Source: Epiperipatus broadwayi
Lineage: Eukaryota > Onychophora > Udeonychophora > Euonychophora > Peripatidae
DNA: 64,000 nucleotides
Direction: 5' to 3'
NCBI GenBank assembly: GCA_028023455.1
Contig: JAQFVV010000182.1
Location: forward strand, 622,001 to 686,000
A model generated the notes under the pieces. It saw nothing but the letters and a program-made list of their open reading frames with translations, was not told the DNA's origin and ran no database searches. Made by a program: the position numbers and the translations under genes. Below are positions 48,781 through 61,385 of this stretch, piece by piece; positions within the stretch are counted from its first letter, which is position 1; each line of letters starts with the position of its first letter.

Positions 48781-49750
48781 GAAGTCTAGAAATATTTCAG
48801 GTAGGTTATCCAAGCAAAAACCTATTTTTTAGTTCATATGATGAGAAAAAATCTAAAAATACATTTCAGGTACATATATGTATACAATTAATATACAAGA
48901 ATTAATAATCACATTTTGATACTGATAGAAGCATTCGATGCAAATAATATATAAGTATTCATAATCACCTTCTGATGTTGATAGAAGCATTTCAGATAGA
49001 TATACATATACAATTAATAAACAAATGTTTTTAACCATTTATTCTAGATCTGTAGAAGCATTTTAAGCAGGTACAGATATACAATTTATAAATAAATGTT
49101 TGTGACTATTGATTTCAAATCTATAGAAGCATTTAAAGTATGAACAAATAATATCAGTATTATACTTGTTATTACAGGTATGTGAAAGCATTTCAGGTAG
49201 GTATACATATTATAGTAATACATAAATGTTTGTAATCATTTATTCCGGGTCAGTAGAAACATTTTGAGTAAATGTACAGATAAAATCAGTATTACCATTA
49301 TTATTCCAGGTATGTGAAAACATTTCAGGTAGGTATACGTATTATATTAATACATCAATGTTTGTAATCATTTATTCCGGGTCTGTAGAAACATTTTGAG
49401 TAGATGTACAGATAAAATCAGTATTATCATTATTATTCCAGGTATATGAAAGCATTTCAGGTGGGTATACATATTATATTACTACATAAATGTTTGTAAT
49501 CATTTATTCCGGGTCTGTAGAAACATTTTGAGTAGATGTACAGATAAAATCAGTAGTACAATTATTATTCCAGGTATGTGAAAACATTTCAGGTAGGTAT
49601 ACGTATTATATTAATACATCAATGTTTGTAATAATTTATTCCGGGTCTGTAGAAACATTTTGAGTAGATGTACAGATAAAATCATTATTACCATTATTAT
49701 CCCAGGTGTGTAAAAGCATTTCAGGTACGTAAGCAGGTAATATCAGCAAT
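48781..49750 (+). repeat. Satellite with 132-bp dimeric higher-order repeat
   Basis: Copies of the dimer start at 49241, 49373, 49505 and 49637, exactly 132 bp apart, the last one partial. Each dimer is two related monomers of ~62-70 bp. One reads TATTCCGGGTCTGTAGAAAC... TACAGATAAAATCAGTA. The other reads TATTCCAGGTATGTGAAA.. CATTTCAGGTAGGTATAC. To the left (48781-49240) are diverged, mostly single monomers (spacing ~72 bp at 49029-49101, then ~130). This is the gradient expected when a monomer array is replaced by an amplifying dimer. Noncoding: the ORF over 48853-49038 is incidental. Confidence 0.85.
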
Positions 49751-52700
49751 TCCATTTTTGCGGAGCATTTATAATCCAATCCAGTATAGATGTATATTTA
49801 TACACATACATTTTATTATTTTTACCATATATTTGATTGATATTTCCATTTAGCTGGTTCATTTGAAATAATTATTACAATTATTATTAGAAGTATTTCT
49901 ATTATTTGAACATATTTTAAATTTTATGAAATAATTGGCTTTTAACTAATGAAATATATAACACATATATGTGTGTGAGCGTTTTTAATTAAATAATAAC
50001 GATTTTCATTTCTTATTTTCATTTCTAAATAAAGATAATAAAAAAACTATCGTCAACTTTTGACTGAAGTTAATAATTGATTGTGAAAACTTTTCTTAAG
50101 ACTAATAATATAACATTTTTTCTCTTTTGTTTTATAAAAATTAATAGCTATAATTTTAATTCATATTTTATTGTAATTGAATCATTTTTAATTACTTATC
50201 TCTAAATTTCATGTCTTTGTTTATTATTGCATTACTAAATAACTGGGGGGGGGAGGTCTGTCTTGAATGACACATTAAAACTTCTAGACAGGGCTTGGAG
50301 TTCACGTTTTGCAGATGGAGAGAGGACAAGCGGTCTAGCCGAAGATCATATTATGATGATTTTTCATTAGGCTGTCTGATGATTTTATTAAGTCACTTTT
50401 TTAGTTAGTCTTGTAGCTAAATCTTGTAAATCTGAATCAATTAACTATAATAATACTAATACTAACTTCTACTGATTTTCCACACTATTTATATTTTTTC
50501 TCTCTGACAAATGGATTTAGCTTACATGTTCTTTTTCTTCTATTGGTAGCAGCTTTTTCATCCTTGTCTGTGTTTTTTAATTGCCCAGATCATGGGACAG
50601 TTTCTCTGTGGTGGGATCAGACTTTTAATTACACTATTTTCGATTATCTGCCTTCATGTGTTTTCAAATCTTGATTTTTTATTGCTTGCGACATGGTGAT
50701 TTGACACCTACATTTATTCTGTCTTATAAGTTTTTTTTTTCTATCAGAATTTTAATATTTGAAGATTTTTTTTATTTAATTGAAAATAAAGAAAGATTTA
50801 TATTTTCTTTAATTGCAAATATAAACGAATTTGCTTTTTTCTTCTTTTTTTCCATTTTGAAAGGTTTGATTTTCTTTTCATTTGACTGAATTGTTATGAA
50901 TTAACAAATTATTATTACTTCTTTTTCACAATATTTAATTTTCCTTAAAATATTAGTCCTTTTTTAAAAAAAAATATTACTAGTCTCACTTAAAATATTA
51001 TTAGCCTTTTTAATTGGGGGGGGGGATCTTCTAAATATATACATGAAACAGTATATCTGTTTCAATATATATATATATATAGGAAGAGTTTCTTTAACTG
51101 GGTTTTTATTTCTCATTAAACAAAGGAAACTAATTCATTGTGACATTTGTTTAATTTAGTACTTAATAAAGCAAGCATTAATCGTATATATATATATATA
51201 TGATTACAAAAAAAATAGTAGTGTATATATTCAACTAACTGTTAGTTAAGCTTATGTTTTAACTGGGTTTGATCTAGTGCTGTGGATAAATAAAGGCTGG
51301 TTCCAATATTATTGTAGCTACCCTTACAGTGTATTAATTTAAAAGAATGACAGTATGATAATTGTAATACCAAGTTTTTAGTAAGGCAAGTTATATAATG
51401 AAGCAAATAATTATTAATGTTAAATAAAATGCTATTCTAATACAGCGCCCTGCATTGTAACCTCAAAATAAGTACTAGATAGTGCTCTCAATACTAGTAA
51501 CCAGTTTAAGCATACATATAAAAATATATTTTCCCATTAGTGCAACAATTTACATATCAATGTGGCAATGAGATAATAGATATTAATAATAATCAACGAT
51601 CATTTCTAAGTTAATATCAAATCTCTCAATCACTATCAGCAAAGACGTTAATCTGCTAGATTGTATAATCTCTCTTAGAGTCCGTTTTTACTTATAAATA
51701 GGTAACCAATATTATCTCTTGAATATACCACAATCTGAATTCAACTAGATCATTTCTATGAAATGGTGGGCCATACTCAGTGTTGATCATATGAAATCAT
51801 TAATATGATCTTAACTTCAAACATATATATTATACATATGCTGGAAAAAGTGAGAATGTATTACTCAAAAAATAAAATATTCACCCCCATTGATAATTTT
51901 AAAAAATTAATTTAGTATAAAAATTAATTATATAGTACAAAATATTGATTAACAATATGAACACACTTTAACATGTATACAGTACATCTTAATAGTCTCT
52001 GTTTTCATAAAGCTTTCTTTATCCTTGGATTTGCTAAATGTAAAATATTTATTTAATATAAACGAAAGGATTAGTTAATTCCAAATACAAGAACAAATTA
52101 TTATATACATTATACATAAATTCGCATCTTTTTTAATAATAATGAAAATAGTATACCTTGGCTAGCAAGATAAAATAGAATATACATATAATATGCAAAA
52201 AATATATATCAAAATTAAAATTGGAATTTTGTAAATGATACTATAAGTATATATAAAAAATAATAAAATTTAAAAGCCAAGATTTTAATTTATTTGACGA
52301 TTGTTTTTTTTTTTTTGTAAATATGTAAAACAATTTTTTATCTCAATCCAGGAGATTCTAGTTTTATTTTTTTTCATGAAAATAAGTAGGTTCACATTAT
52401 ATTACACAGTAAATAGTAACAATTCTTGATAAGTTTTTTCCCCTCATATTAATTTTTTTTCCATAAAGGTTTTTTTTTTTTAAATTATAGTAGATAGTTT
52501 TTTTTAATTATAGTCAGATTTTTCTGGTTCTGTCTAATTCATATAAAGACAACTGGGATATATTTTAAACAGGCATTTGGAAGATTTTATACTATTTGGG
52601 TTGTACTTAGTTATCTACTTAATATATATCACATCAGTTGCACAAACAAATAAGATCTATACATGCCTAGAAATTTATTCATCAGTAAAATTTGATGACT

Positions 52701-53706
52701 ATGACGGATTTAGGCATTGCTTTATAGGCTACAATAATAATAACAGCTTCTTTCTCCACTTCCAATAACTTCAGAAAACTCCTTTCAGTGTTTGCCATTA
52801 CTTTAGCATTGATATTTTTAATTTGGTAACTGTTAGCCAAAAAAAAAAAAAACATAATAACTAAAACTAAATTAGTGATGGAACTATTACAAATAAAAAG
52901 CTATATCAGATTATTTTTATGTATTATTATTATACATTTTATGTTATTTAACCTTTTCCCAAAGCCAAGTCATATATATCCCCATAAATCTATAATTTTA
53001 TCCTGTTTTTCAAATAATAGCTATACACTGCTTAAAAATGATTTTTTATAACAAAACTTTTGTTCTTTTTTTACTATCTTTCTTTGTTTAACTGATTGCT
53101 TATCAATTAATTAAGTATTTTTACCTATTGTTTCGATTATGGAATCATTTAGATCTTATTTTTTAGAATTATTTGTATGTTAATATTCATAGAAAAGATT
53201 TATTAAGATATTTGTTCTAGATTGTAATGAAATTATCTACAGATATTGGTTCTTTAAATGTTTCATTTTAAATATATCTGTGAGCCTTTTTTTGCTAATT
53301 TTTTTCATATTTTTCTTTCAGTTACATTTTTTAACAAAATGAATTTATTCTCTATTTTAACTCAATTTTTTGAACAAATTTTATTAAAACATAAATTCAA
53401 AAAATTAATCTTAAAAATAAAATATCAATTTTGCAAATAAAAAAAAATAAGATAAATAATAAGCAAAACAAAGTATATGATTTTAGCCTTCAAGCTATCC
53501 ACTTTTAATTACAAAAAAATTAATAAAATAATTAACAATAGATGTTTCTGTTTGCCATCATTAAATTTTTAATTGATTGTTTTTTTCAGTTAACTAACAG
53601 CAAATATATTCAAACACAAGCTAAATGTAAATGCCACTTTTTTAAAAAAAAACGAAAACAAAATCAAATATTTCATAGTTTTATAACAAATTAATAAAAA
53701 TAAACA
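49751..53706. other. AT-rich noncoding DNA
   Basis: Mostly A/T-rich sequence with G-runs at 50245-50253 and 51016-51025 and TA tracts near 51066 and 51187. A GC-richer patch at 50250-50350 and a hydrophobic open stretch at 50550-50703 have no recognised identity. A patch at 51430-51800 may be an old repeat. No gene is supported. Confidence 0.4.
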
Positions 53707-53858
53707 TCACATGATCACCATTTTTATGCTTGCTTATAACTGTTATTAAAACAGGAAAAACTCTCTATACGTATTGCCACTCAGTGCAAGCCAGAGTAAG
53801 CAATGGATGCCAGAAGGCTTGTGCATAAAATCCCCATTTAGTGCTTACTCATCCAATA

Positions 53859-53900
53859 TCCCCAGACTACCTTCTGGCTTGTGGCCTTCATCAGTGAGGA
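53859..53900 (-). ncRNA. Type I hammerhead ribozyme, unit 1
   Basis: Minus strand: TCCTCA (stem I), CTGATGA, A, GGC-CACAA-GCC (stem II), A, GAA, GG-TA-GT (expected 2-bp stem III), C, TGGGGA (stem I). Stem I pairs over six positions with one T-G pair. The core is intact except that GAAAC has become GAAGG, which breaks stem III and would be expected to reduce or abolish cleavage. Stem III this short is characteristic of hammerheads in Penelope-like elements and metazoan retrozymes. Confidence 0.6.
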
Positions 53901-53945
53901 GCCTTGGATCTCAGAGCACTGCACTTAATGCCTACTCATCCAATA

Positions 53946-53987
53946 TCCTCAGACTAGCTTCTGGCTTATGGCCTTCATCGGTGAGGA
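53946..53987 (-). ncRNA. Type I hammerhead ribozyme, unit 2
   Basis: Same 42-nt plan, 87 bp from unit 1. Stem I is TCCTCA with TGAGGA, all Watson-Crick, where unit 1 has a T-G pair: the pairing is kept although the sequence changed. Stem II is GGC-CATAA-GCC. The loop changed but the stem did not. The core has two departures: CCGATGA for CTGATGA, and GAAGC for GAAAC (which leaves a G-T plus C-G stem III). Probably inactive as it stands, but the architecture is clear. Confidence 0.6.
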
Positions 53988-54014
53988 GCCTTCTCTCCAA
54001 GCTCTACATTTAGA

Positions 54015-54790
54015 TATAGTCAAGAAATGAGAACTACATACTACTAAAAGTAGTGTTGATGAAATACAAATAGAGGGTGTGAAAAATAATTTTGAGATCG
54101 ATAATGATGTAGAAAATTTTGAAATTGAGAATATTACTGAATGCTTAATAAAGCAAAAAGCTTAGCAGGGATCATAATTTTGAAGTTGAGAGTTTTTTAA
54201 ATAAGAAAGTAAAAGTCTTTGTAATAAACCAATATTATTTTGAAATAGTACATGTTGACAAATTTTATTTAAACAATCATCATGAATATAGTGATTCTAG
54301 TTTTGATAGGAAAAATTTTAAGACTGATAAAAATTTAAGGCTATTACATAAATTAAACCTTCATAAAAAGTTTGTGAATAATACATATTGTAAGAATTTA
54401 AGCATAAGAAAGTGCTATATCAAGATATATGACTATAAAGAATTATTTAAGAAGCAAGATATTATAAGGGGATTTAGTTCTTCACATTCTATAGCTAGTG
54501 ATGACAGGGTGAACACAAATGTTTAATTTATAGTGCTATAGATTTCAAAAGTATAATTTGTCAAGATACATTGGTAGATGTGGCAATAATTAAGAATATT
54601 TGTCTCATGATCAAAAGGTGGTAGACATTTTGTTTGGTATAAAGAATCTGTTCATTTAGATGAATGAGAGAATGAATGTGGTGAATTAGGGGATGAAAAT
54701 GTTGATATGCACTTATGCAATTTATATGATCTTACTGATTAATTTTATAAATATTCAGTAAGAATAAAATTTGAAGTGGCAATTTTTATA
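54015..54790 (+). pseudogene. Unidentified broken coding remnant
   Basis: Three plus-strand segments in different frames read as one decayed protein. Segment 1 (about 54016-54164) is acidic (SSVDEIQIEGVKNNFEIDND). Segment 2 is an open frame of 118 codons, 54170-54526, with no ATG at its start. It contains VKVFVINQYYFEIVHVDKF and YKELFKKQDIIRGFSSSHS and is rich in Lys, Asn, Asp and Tyr. Segment 3 (about 54535-54780) gives IYSAIDFKSIICQDTLVDVA and further fragments up to CGELGDENVDMHLCNLYD. The length, the continuity across frameshifts and the balanced residues argue for a former gene, perhaps part of a retrotransposon polyprotein next to the hammerhead repeat. I recognise no domain and cannot assign a function. 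Confidence 0.4.
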
Positions 54791-57700
54791 TGGATAGTGC
54801 TAATCCTTTTCAAAAATTATCTGCTTATATTTAAGATTGCAGCTAATAGAAAGGGATCTTATAATTCTGATGAGCCAATGTCTATTTCATCACTCTGAAT
54901 TAAAAGAATATAATTTGTTTAATTTGACTTATTGTATAATACAAGCTGGTTAAAATAAAATTTGGCTGTACATAAGCTTAGTTAAAATAGAATGGCTATA
55001 TGTTATTATAATCTAATTTATCGCTTTGTTGTTTTGAGGAACATGTTTGTAAATATATGTATTTGATTCTAATAAATTTTAAGAAAGCATTTTAATACAA
55101 AGTTAATTTTTATTAAATCATCATGCCATAAAATGATAGTATTTATATATTTGTTCCTTATAAATCATAAAGAAATAGAGAAAATAGAGTAATTAAGTTT
55201 AATATTTAAAATTAACTTACTTGTTGTAATGTGAGATGTTTTAATCCTATAAATTAATATCTTTTGCTATAGATTAGTCCCTGATATTATTCACTTCATT
55301 AACTTAATAATTTTTGTTTCTTTAATTTTTATAAGGAAGAATGTAGTATTTAGCCCTCGCTGTGAATAAAAAAAAAAGATATATGTGATCTTTAAAAGAA
55401 TAGATTTTTTTCATTTAAATCATTTATAGTTTTTTTTTTTTTTCAAAATAATCTTTATTTGCACAAAAAGTAAAATATGCATTGTAATTTAGAGTTCATG
55501 TTTACAATCATGTCTGACACATTAAAGACTAATTAGTTATTAAATTAGATGATGAGTACAGGATTAAAAGTAAAATTTTATGTTATGTTACTTATCAGGG
55601 ATAATCTAATTTGGCATATAAATCCCATGGTGTGTAAAGTTTAAGTGTCATTTATAGTTACAGTCAAAAATCTGTTTTTAAAATAGAATGAACTGTTGTA
55701 TCTATTTATGTTTCATATGTAAAATATGTTTTTCCATTTTAAACTGTTTATTATTTTTTTTGAAAGTTGTTGAAGTTAAAATCTTTTATTCATGTTCAAG
55801 TGAACGGTTATTTAAAATTTAAAAAAACTGATTGAAATAATATAGACAATTATTTTAATTTTAATATTTGTCAAAGAATATTTGTATGTTGATACATATT
55901 TAAAAGAACAAAGGAGATATAAGATTTAAATTTAATAAAATTATATAAAAGTTAATTATTTAAGTTATATTTTTATTATTTCTTGTTAATATTAAAATTC
56001 ATTTTAGAAATAGTTGGATGCAAGACATGCAAAAACAAATATTTAAGATGAGTTTGTGGGTATGCAAAGAGGACAATGGAAAATTTTAGCACCATGTGGT
56101 TTGTAGGAAATAACCGTAGTAAATTTGGATGTCATTAATTTTGCAATAAAGAAGGTTGTTTACCTTTAATGAAAAAATACTTGGAACTTGATAAAAAACT
56201 TTTCAAGCAACCAGATTAATTTCTTTTGTTACAGTTTTAAAAAAATGGCAATATTATTAAAGTTATTAGCCATGATAGTTAGCTAGATAAAGATAGTCCA
56301 ATGAGACTTATGAAGCCTCAGTTCCAGTTGCCTACATTACTTCCAAATCTTCATGCCATAATGTTAAAATAAAACAAAAGAGTAAAATAAAATAAAAGCC
56401 TATCTAACAAAAGGGAAATCTATCTTTTCTAAACCTAGTCATTGAAGAAGTTATATTTTAAAGATATCTGGAGGGAGAATGTTCCTGCATGAACCAATAA
56501 TAATAATTTAACATTTTCAAGAATTCTTAAATTTTTATGTCCACTTGTAATTGTCTAAACAAGTTTCAGGAACAATTGACTTTTTATCTAGAACTTTCAA
56601 ATTTAACAAGAATGAACTTTCTTTTGGTAATCTTCACTTTTCAAATTGGATTGAAAATGAACTTTGAATTCAGGACTTTAGATTAAAAAAATAAATAAAG
56701 ATATTAATTTCCATTAGTAATAATTTTATTATAAATTGTTGCTATGCATTTTTTTTCTAGTAGACTTCCCAAAAAAATGTTCTTTCAAAATAGCAAAAAA
56801 TATTTTTTTGCTTTATATGTAATACTTTTTTTTTTAACTTTATTAGTAACAAAATATTCACAAGAATTAGTATATTTACATTAAGAGCTTTTTACATTTT
56901 TTTTTTAATTTTTAATTTCTTAGGATGTTTTTAGAATATAATGATTTAAAACAAGATTATTACTATGATGGCATTAATGAGCAACTAAGGAATACATTCC
57001 TTTGCCATATTTTTCTTGTGACATTATTAGGTATATATTTCTGAGCATAAAGATAAATGTTATACCATTCTTTGTTATTTTTTTTAAGTACATTGTATTT
57101 TTTGTTATCAAATAATACTTGTTTGCAAACATCCCATATAATATTTTTGGTGTGAATGGTTATATTTATTAAGGGTTATATAATAATTATTAAAATTTAT
57201 TATTGTTATAAATTTTAAATCTTATAAATATATTGCCAGAGTAATTGGAATCATGTTGATATTTAGTGAGTCATTAGGGATACAAGTATTAGAAGTAAGG
57301 CATAGGTAAATTTAGTTTGTTCCACAAATAATTTGAATAGTGGCCTTCATATATTTGGTATTGTCATATATGGTAATATATATATATAATTTTTATTTCT
57401 ATAAGAGATGAATTCTTATTATTATAAACTTGTATTATTTGAGAGATCCGAATTCCTTTCATTGTATAACTATTTCGTTTTTTATGTAAGAAATGATAAA
57501 ATTATTCTTATTCTATGTTAAATGAAAATATACATAAATACATTCAGCAATATATTATTTTGCTTTGACTACTTTATTAAATATGCCATTACTTGTGATC
57601 CTATGTCAGCTGATTCAGAAGCTCCCTACATATTATTTCGAATAATAGATAAGTTCGATGTGATATTAGAAAATAAAAACTTTTACCTGTGAAAGATATA

Positions 57701-58455
57701 TATAAAACATATTCCAAATTAGTTATTTATTTTATTAGTAAATAATTATAATACAGTACTCTTTTATATAACCCTAGTTAAGATAGTTTTTCTTTCAGCT
57801 CATAGAAAATAGCACTGAATATAAATAATACCATTTTACTTTGGATTTTTTTTTTAAAAAATTTAACACTTTGCAAAGTTGTAATAACTTTATAAATATG
57901 TTTGATATTAATGGCAATATGAAATCACACAAATGTCAATAAAACATATATATATATTTATTAAATTTGGTTTTCATGTATTTTTTTGTAAGGTCGATAC
58001 TTATCATTGATTTATGGTCACATGTATTAGATTTGCTATGGCATTGTGATGTTTACCTTGAAATATTAAATACACATAAACTAATATTTTCTTTCACCTG
58101 GCTATATTAAATTATTATTAGAAATAACATTGTAATAAGAAAATCAAAAATATTATCTTTACATTAAAAGAAACTTTAGGATAATTTGTCTACTTATTCT
58201 AGATAAAGTTTGAGATCAATAAAATACCCCATTAATTTCAATGTATATTTATTTGAAATACGCACATATGTAATAAAAGAGTCTTAGATATAAATACATT
58301 TTATCTTTTTATAAGTTTAGCTAGCCAGAAGTGAGAGATTTATTATTAATGACATATTAACTATAGTTACAGTTTTTGGCTTGTTCAGTTTGTATGGAAT
58401 ATTAAATCTCACTTCCCTATTATCTTTATGCGTATAGTACAGTTTGTTGTTTTTT
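54791..58455. other. AT-rich noncoding DNA
   Basis: Long A/T tracts. A slightly more balanced stretch at 56030-56350 has no frame I recognise. No bounded repeat or RNA gene found. Confidence 0.5.
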
Positions 58456-58575
58456 TCATGTGTCATAGCACCGGCCGGGACGTGAACCCACAACCGACTG
58501 CAACCAACTACTTGCTTGCAAGGCAGCTGCCACCCAAATATGTGAAATATTGATGAGCCAGCTTCCTGCATTATT
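58456..58575 (-). repeat. tRNA-derived SINE head
   Basis: The minus strand has TGGCAGCTGCC (58522-58532) as an A-box-like start, an anticodon-like CTTGCAAG loop, and a B box GGTTCACGTCCC (58477-58488) followed by GGCCGG. The order and spacing fit a pol III promoter derived from a tRNA, with a ~10-bp expansion between the anticodon-like and B regions. The patch is far more GC-rich than its surroundings. The Ala anticodon (TGC) is only suggestive. The 84-codon ORF across it is incidental. Confidence 0.55.
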
Positions 58576-60105
58576 TGCCATTACAATATATATATATATT
58601 ATATATTAGTCATGGATCTTATATTACAAATTTACTAGACTTATATGGTCAGAGTTAATGGTATAATCAAAAAAGTAAATCTAGCATTGCCCGGATTAAA
58701 CAATATTAAACAAATCAAACAAATAAACATATATAATGGGCCATCTACAATTTTAGGTTCTAAGCCTTGAAAAAAAATGTTTACATATATATATATATAT
58801 GCCTAAAACATATTTTATTCATTTAGTCAATACGATTTTTGAAAATTAAATTTCAAATATACTTCATAGTTTTGTATAAAATTATATAATTTGTGAAAAC
58901 AGAATAATTTACTACCATTATCCATTTATAGCAGGTGATTTTTAAAATATAAACCTTTGCAATAATTTAATTGGTGTAAAAAAAGTTAATTCTTTTTTAG
59001 TCATGATAATTAATTTTACTTCAAGACAATTCTAAATTTAGACTGTGTCATTTCCAATGAAAGTACTTTTAAATAATTTAGCTTGTCATTAGATACAAAT
59101 TACTATATATTTTTTTAAAAATGTCAAATTAATTTTAGTCCACATTTACATAATTATAAATTGATTACACTCATTCATCTTACTTAAAACAGTTTGATTA
59201 ATTTATAAATACTGTATCCATAATACTTTCTAGTTTGTTTTTTTTTTTTGTTATTGTTATAAAAGTCTTTTTATACTTTATTTTCTTTTTGAAAAAAATT
59301 GAAATTAATTATTATGAAAAAATGCTTAATTGCTAAGAACTGAATTAAAACTGCATATTCAATAATAAAGCGATAATATTATGTAAATACTGGTGTTACA
59401 AACTTTTCAAATGTTAGTTATATCATTGCAATGTCCTCTAGTGTCAAATATGTTGCAAATGAAACGTGATTCCAATTTCATCCGCATCTCCAAGGTCTTA
59501 CGCAGAAAGCAGATTGAACAATAATATTTATCAGGTCGATGTCACTTTTGTGCTTATTATATAAATTTACAAGTTATAGCCATCGTCAATTTATTTACAA
59601 GAGTATTAAAATAAGTAGATAGTGATTCTATTTTGTGAATTTATAAAATAAGTTAAGTTGAATGAAAGTATGAAAACATTACTATCGCATTTGATATTTG
59701 TCCTCATAAAGTCACTCAATCTGCTTTTTATATAACACGTATAAGACTGAAAATGCAAATAGAAGTGGAATTACTTTTTATTTGCACAGCAGATTAGATA
59801 CTAGATGCCACTGCATTGATATAACTATTGCTTGATAACTTTATCATTTCAGTTACAGTCTATTTATAACCAGTGTTACTTTTTCAGATATCAAGTATTA
59901 TACAGTTTAGATATTAATGACAAAATAAACTTTGTTAAACACTTCAGTATGAAATATTAAATTCTTTATATTTTTTAAATATAACTTTAAATTAATTTTA
60001 AAGATAAAATATATCAATATTTTATTCACACCAAATTCCTTATTATTTTTATGAACTTTGAATTTCTTTTCAACACATGAATGCATAAATGTCAACCATA
60101 AAATT

Positions 60106-60141
<36 letters not shown>

Positions 60142-61385
60142 GTACTAGTGTATTATGATACAGTGGTTTGAACCTGGTGAAGTCTACCTCATAAGAACAA
60201 ATGGGCATTTTCTTTAATAAAAAGAGAGAGAGAGAGAGAGAGAGAAAAGACAATTTTTAATTATATAATTAAAATATATATGAAGTTCTACATGGATATA
60301 TTAGTATTATAATAAAAATATGTTTTTCATATTTATTAAATTTTGCAATTTTGTTTTAGTTTTATATTAAATCTCTCTTGTTAATTTAGAAATAGAAATA
60401 AACAAGTAGATCTAATTAATTTTAAATACGTAAGAAGATACAGTTATTTATATATTCTTTTTGTTTGAGTTAAAAATAATATTAAGAAAAATGAAAAACA
60501 TAAGAAAAAAAATCCAAGATAATTTTTTTTATATTGGTATTTTATCTATCTTTGACTTTGTTTACATCATGAATCGATTACAAATAAAATGGGTCAATTT
60601 TATCTGTCTCTTTTTTTCTTCTTCTGTATTGGACTTGAAGTGCAAGACCAAATTAAATACCGGCATAGTAAGAAAAAATAAATCATTTCCACCAAAAGTA
60701 GCTTTTCAACTGCTGATAAGTGAAAAATTTCAAAGATGAAAAAAAATCACTTTGTTAAAGTTTTTACAATAGAAAAGTAGATCAATCCTTTAAGTTCCAT
60801 TTGCTGCAGTTCTGGCTAGAAAATGTCAGTCAGATTTAAAAAATGTGAAAGCCTGCCTAAGATGAGAAATTTGTTTTCATAACTTGCAAAAGTAGGAGAG
60901 GGAGAGAGAATGAAAAAATGACTGTTGGATAAATACTTTCATATTGATGCTGTCCATGATGGCTATATCTACAAACCATTGCCTTATTATCCATATACAT
61001 GAATAAAAGTTAAACTAGAAGAAATATAAACTAATGCAAGAACCTAGGAAATGGAAAGCCTTTTTATATTAACGTCTAACCAGAAATGGTACACCAGAGG
61101 AGCCAATTTGTATAAGGACCACATATTGAATTTGGATTGTGACTTATTTTCTAAATGATAAGAATTACATCTGAGACAAAAAAAAACAGAAAGGGATAGA
61201 GACATAAAAATATGTATAGTTCAAATTATTTTGTTTAATTGAGATTATTTTAAGGTGAGATTATTTTTATTTTTTGTTTTTTTTCCCTCATATTTATAAT
61301 TCTCATGCTCACACATGAGAATAATATTTTTTGTTTGAACATACATTTATTTTTCTTTTGAGTGTGGTATTTTGTGTATTTTGCC
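58576..61385. other. AT-rich noncoding DNA with CT/AG tracts
   Basis: A (CT)n(TA)n tract (60104-60140) and an (AG)n tract (60221-60245) face each other as an inverted pair around ~80 bp of unique sequence. Around 59490-59730 the phrase AAGCAGATTGA recurs in inverted form and may mark an old MITE. The frame at 60461-60739 is Lys/Phe-rich and unrecognised. Confidence 0.4.

Larger units (their letters stand above)
53707..54012 (-). mobile_element. Hammerhead-family element with two tandem hammerheads
   Basis: On the minus strand: two copies of an 87-bp unit, each with a hammerhead fold (53946-53987, then 53859-53900), then the family body (ATTGGATGAGTA, ATTTTATGCACAAGCC, CAATACGTATAGAGAG), then an inverted terminal segment GTTATAAGCAAGCATAA and GGTGATCATGTGATG at the 53.7-kb side. 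The last segment occurs in the same relation to the body at 17.5 kb. Tandem units with an inverted terminal piece recall Penelope-like element insertions. No clear TSD was found. The 79-codon plus-strand ORF over it is incidental, and its internal repeat simply reflects the tandem unit. Confidence 0.7.

Noticed and set aside
48781-49750. Possible CRISPR array
   Set aside because: The units are continuous tandem monomers without unique spacers, in a eukaryotic context.
53774-54013. 79-codon ORF with an internal amino-acid repeat
   Set aside because: The repeat simply mirrors the 87-bp tandem hammerhead unit, and the hammerhead reads on the other strand.
58317-58571. 84-codon minus-strand ORF
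   Set aside because: Starts across the tRNA-like SINE head. No conserved domain, incidental frame.
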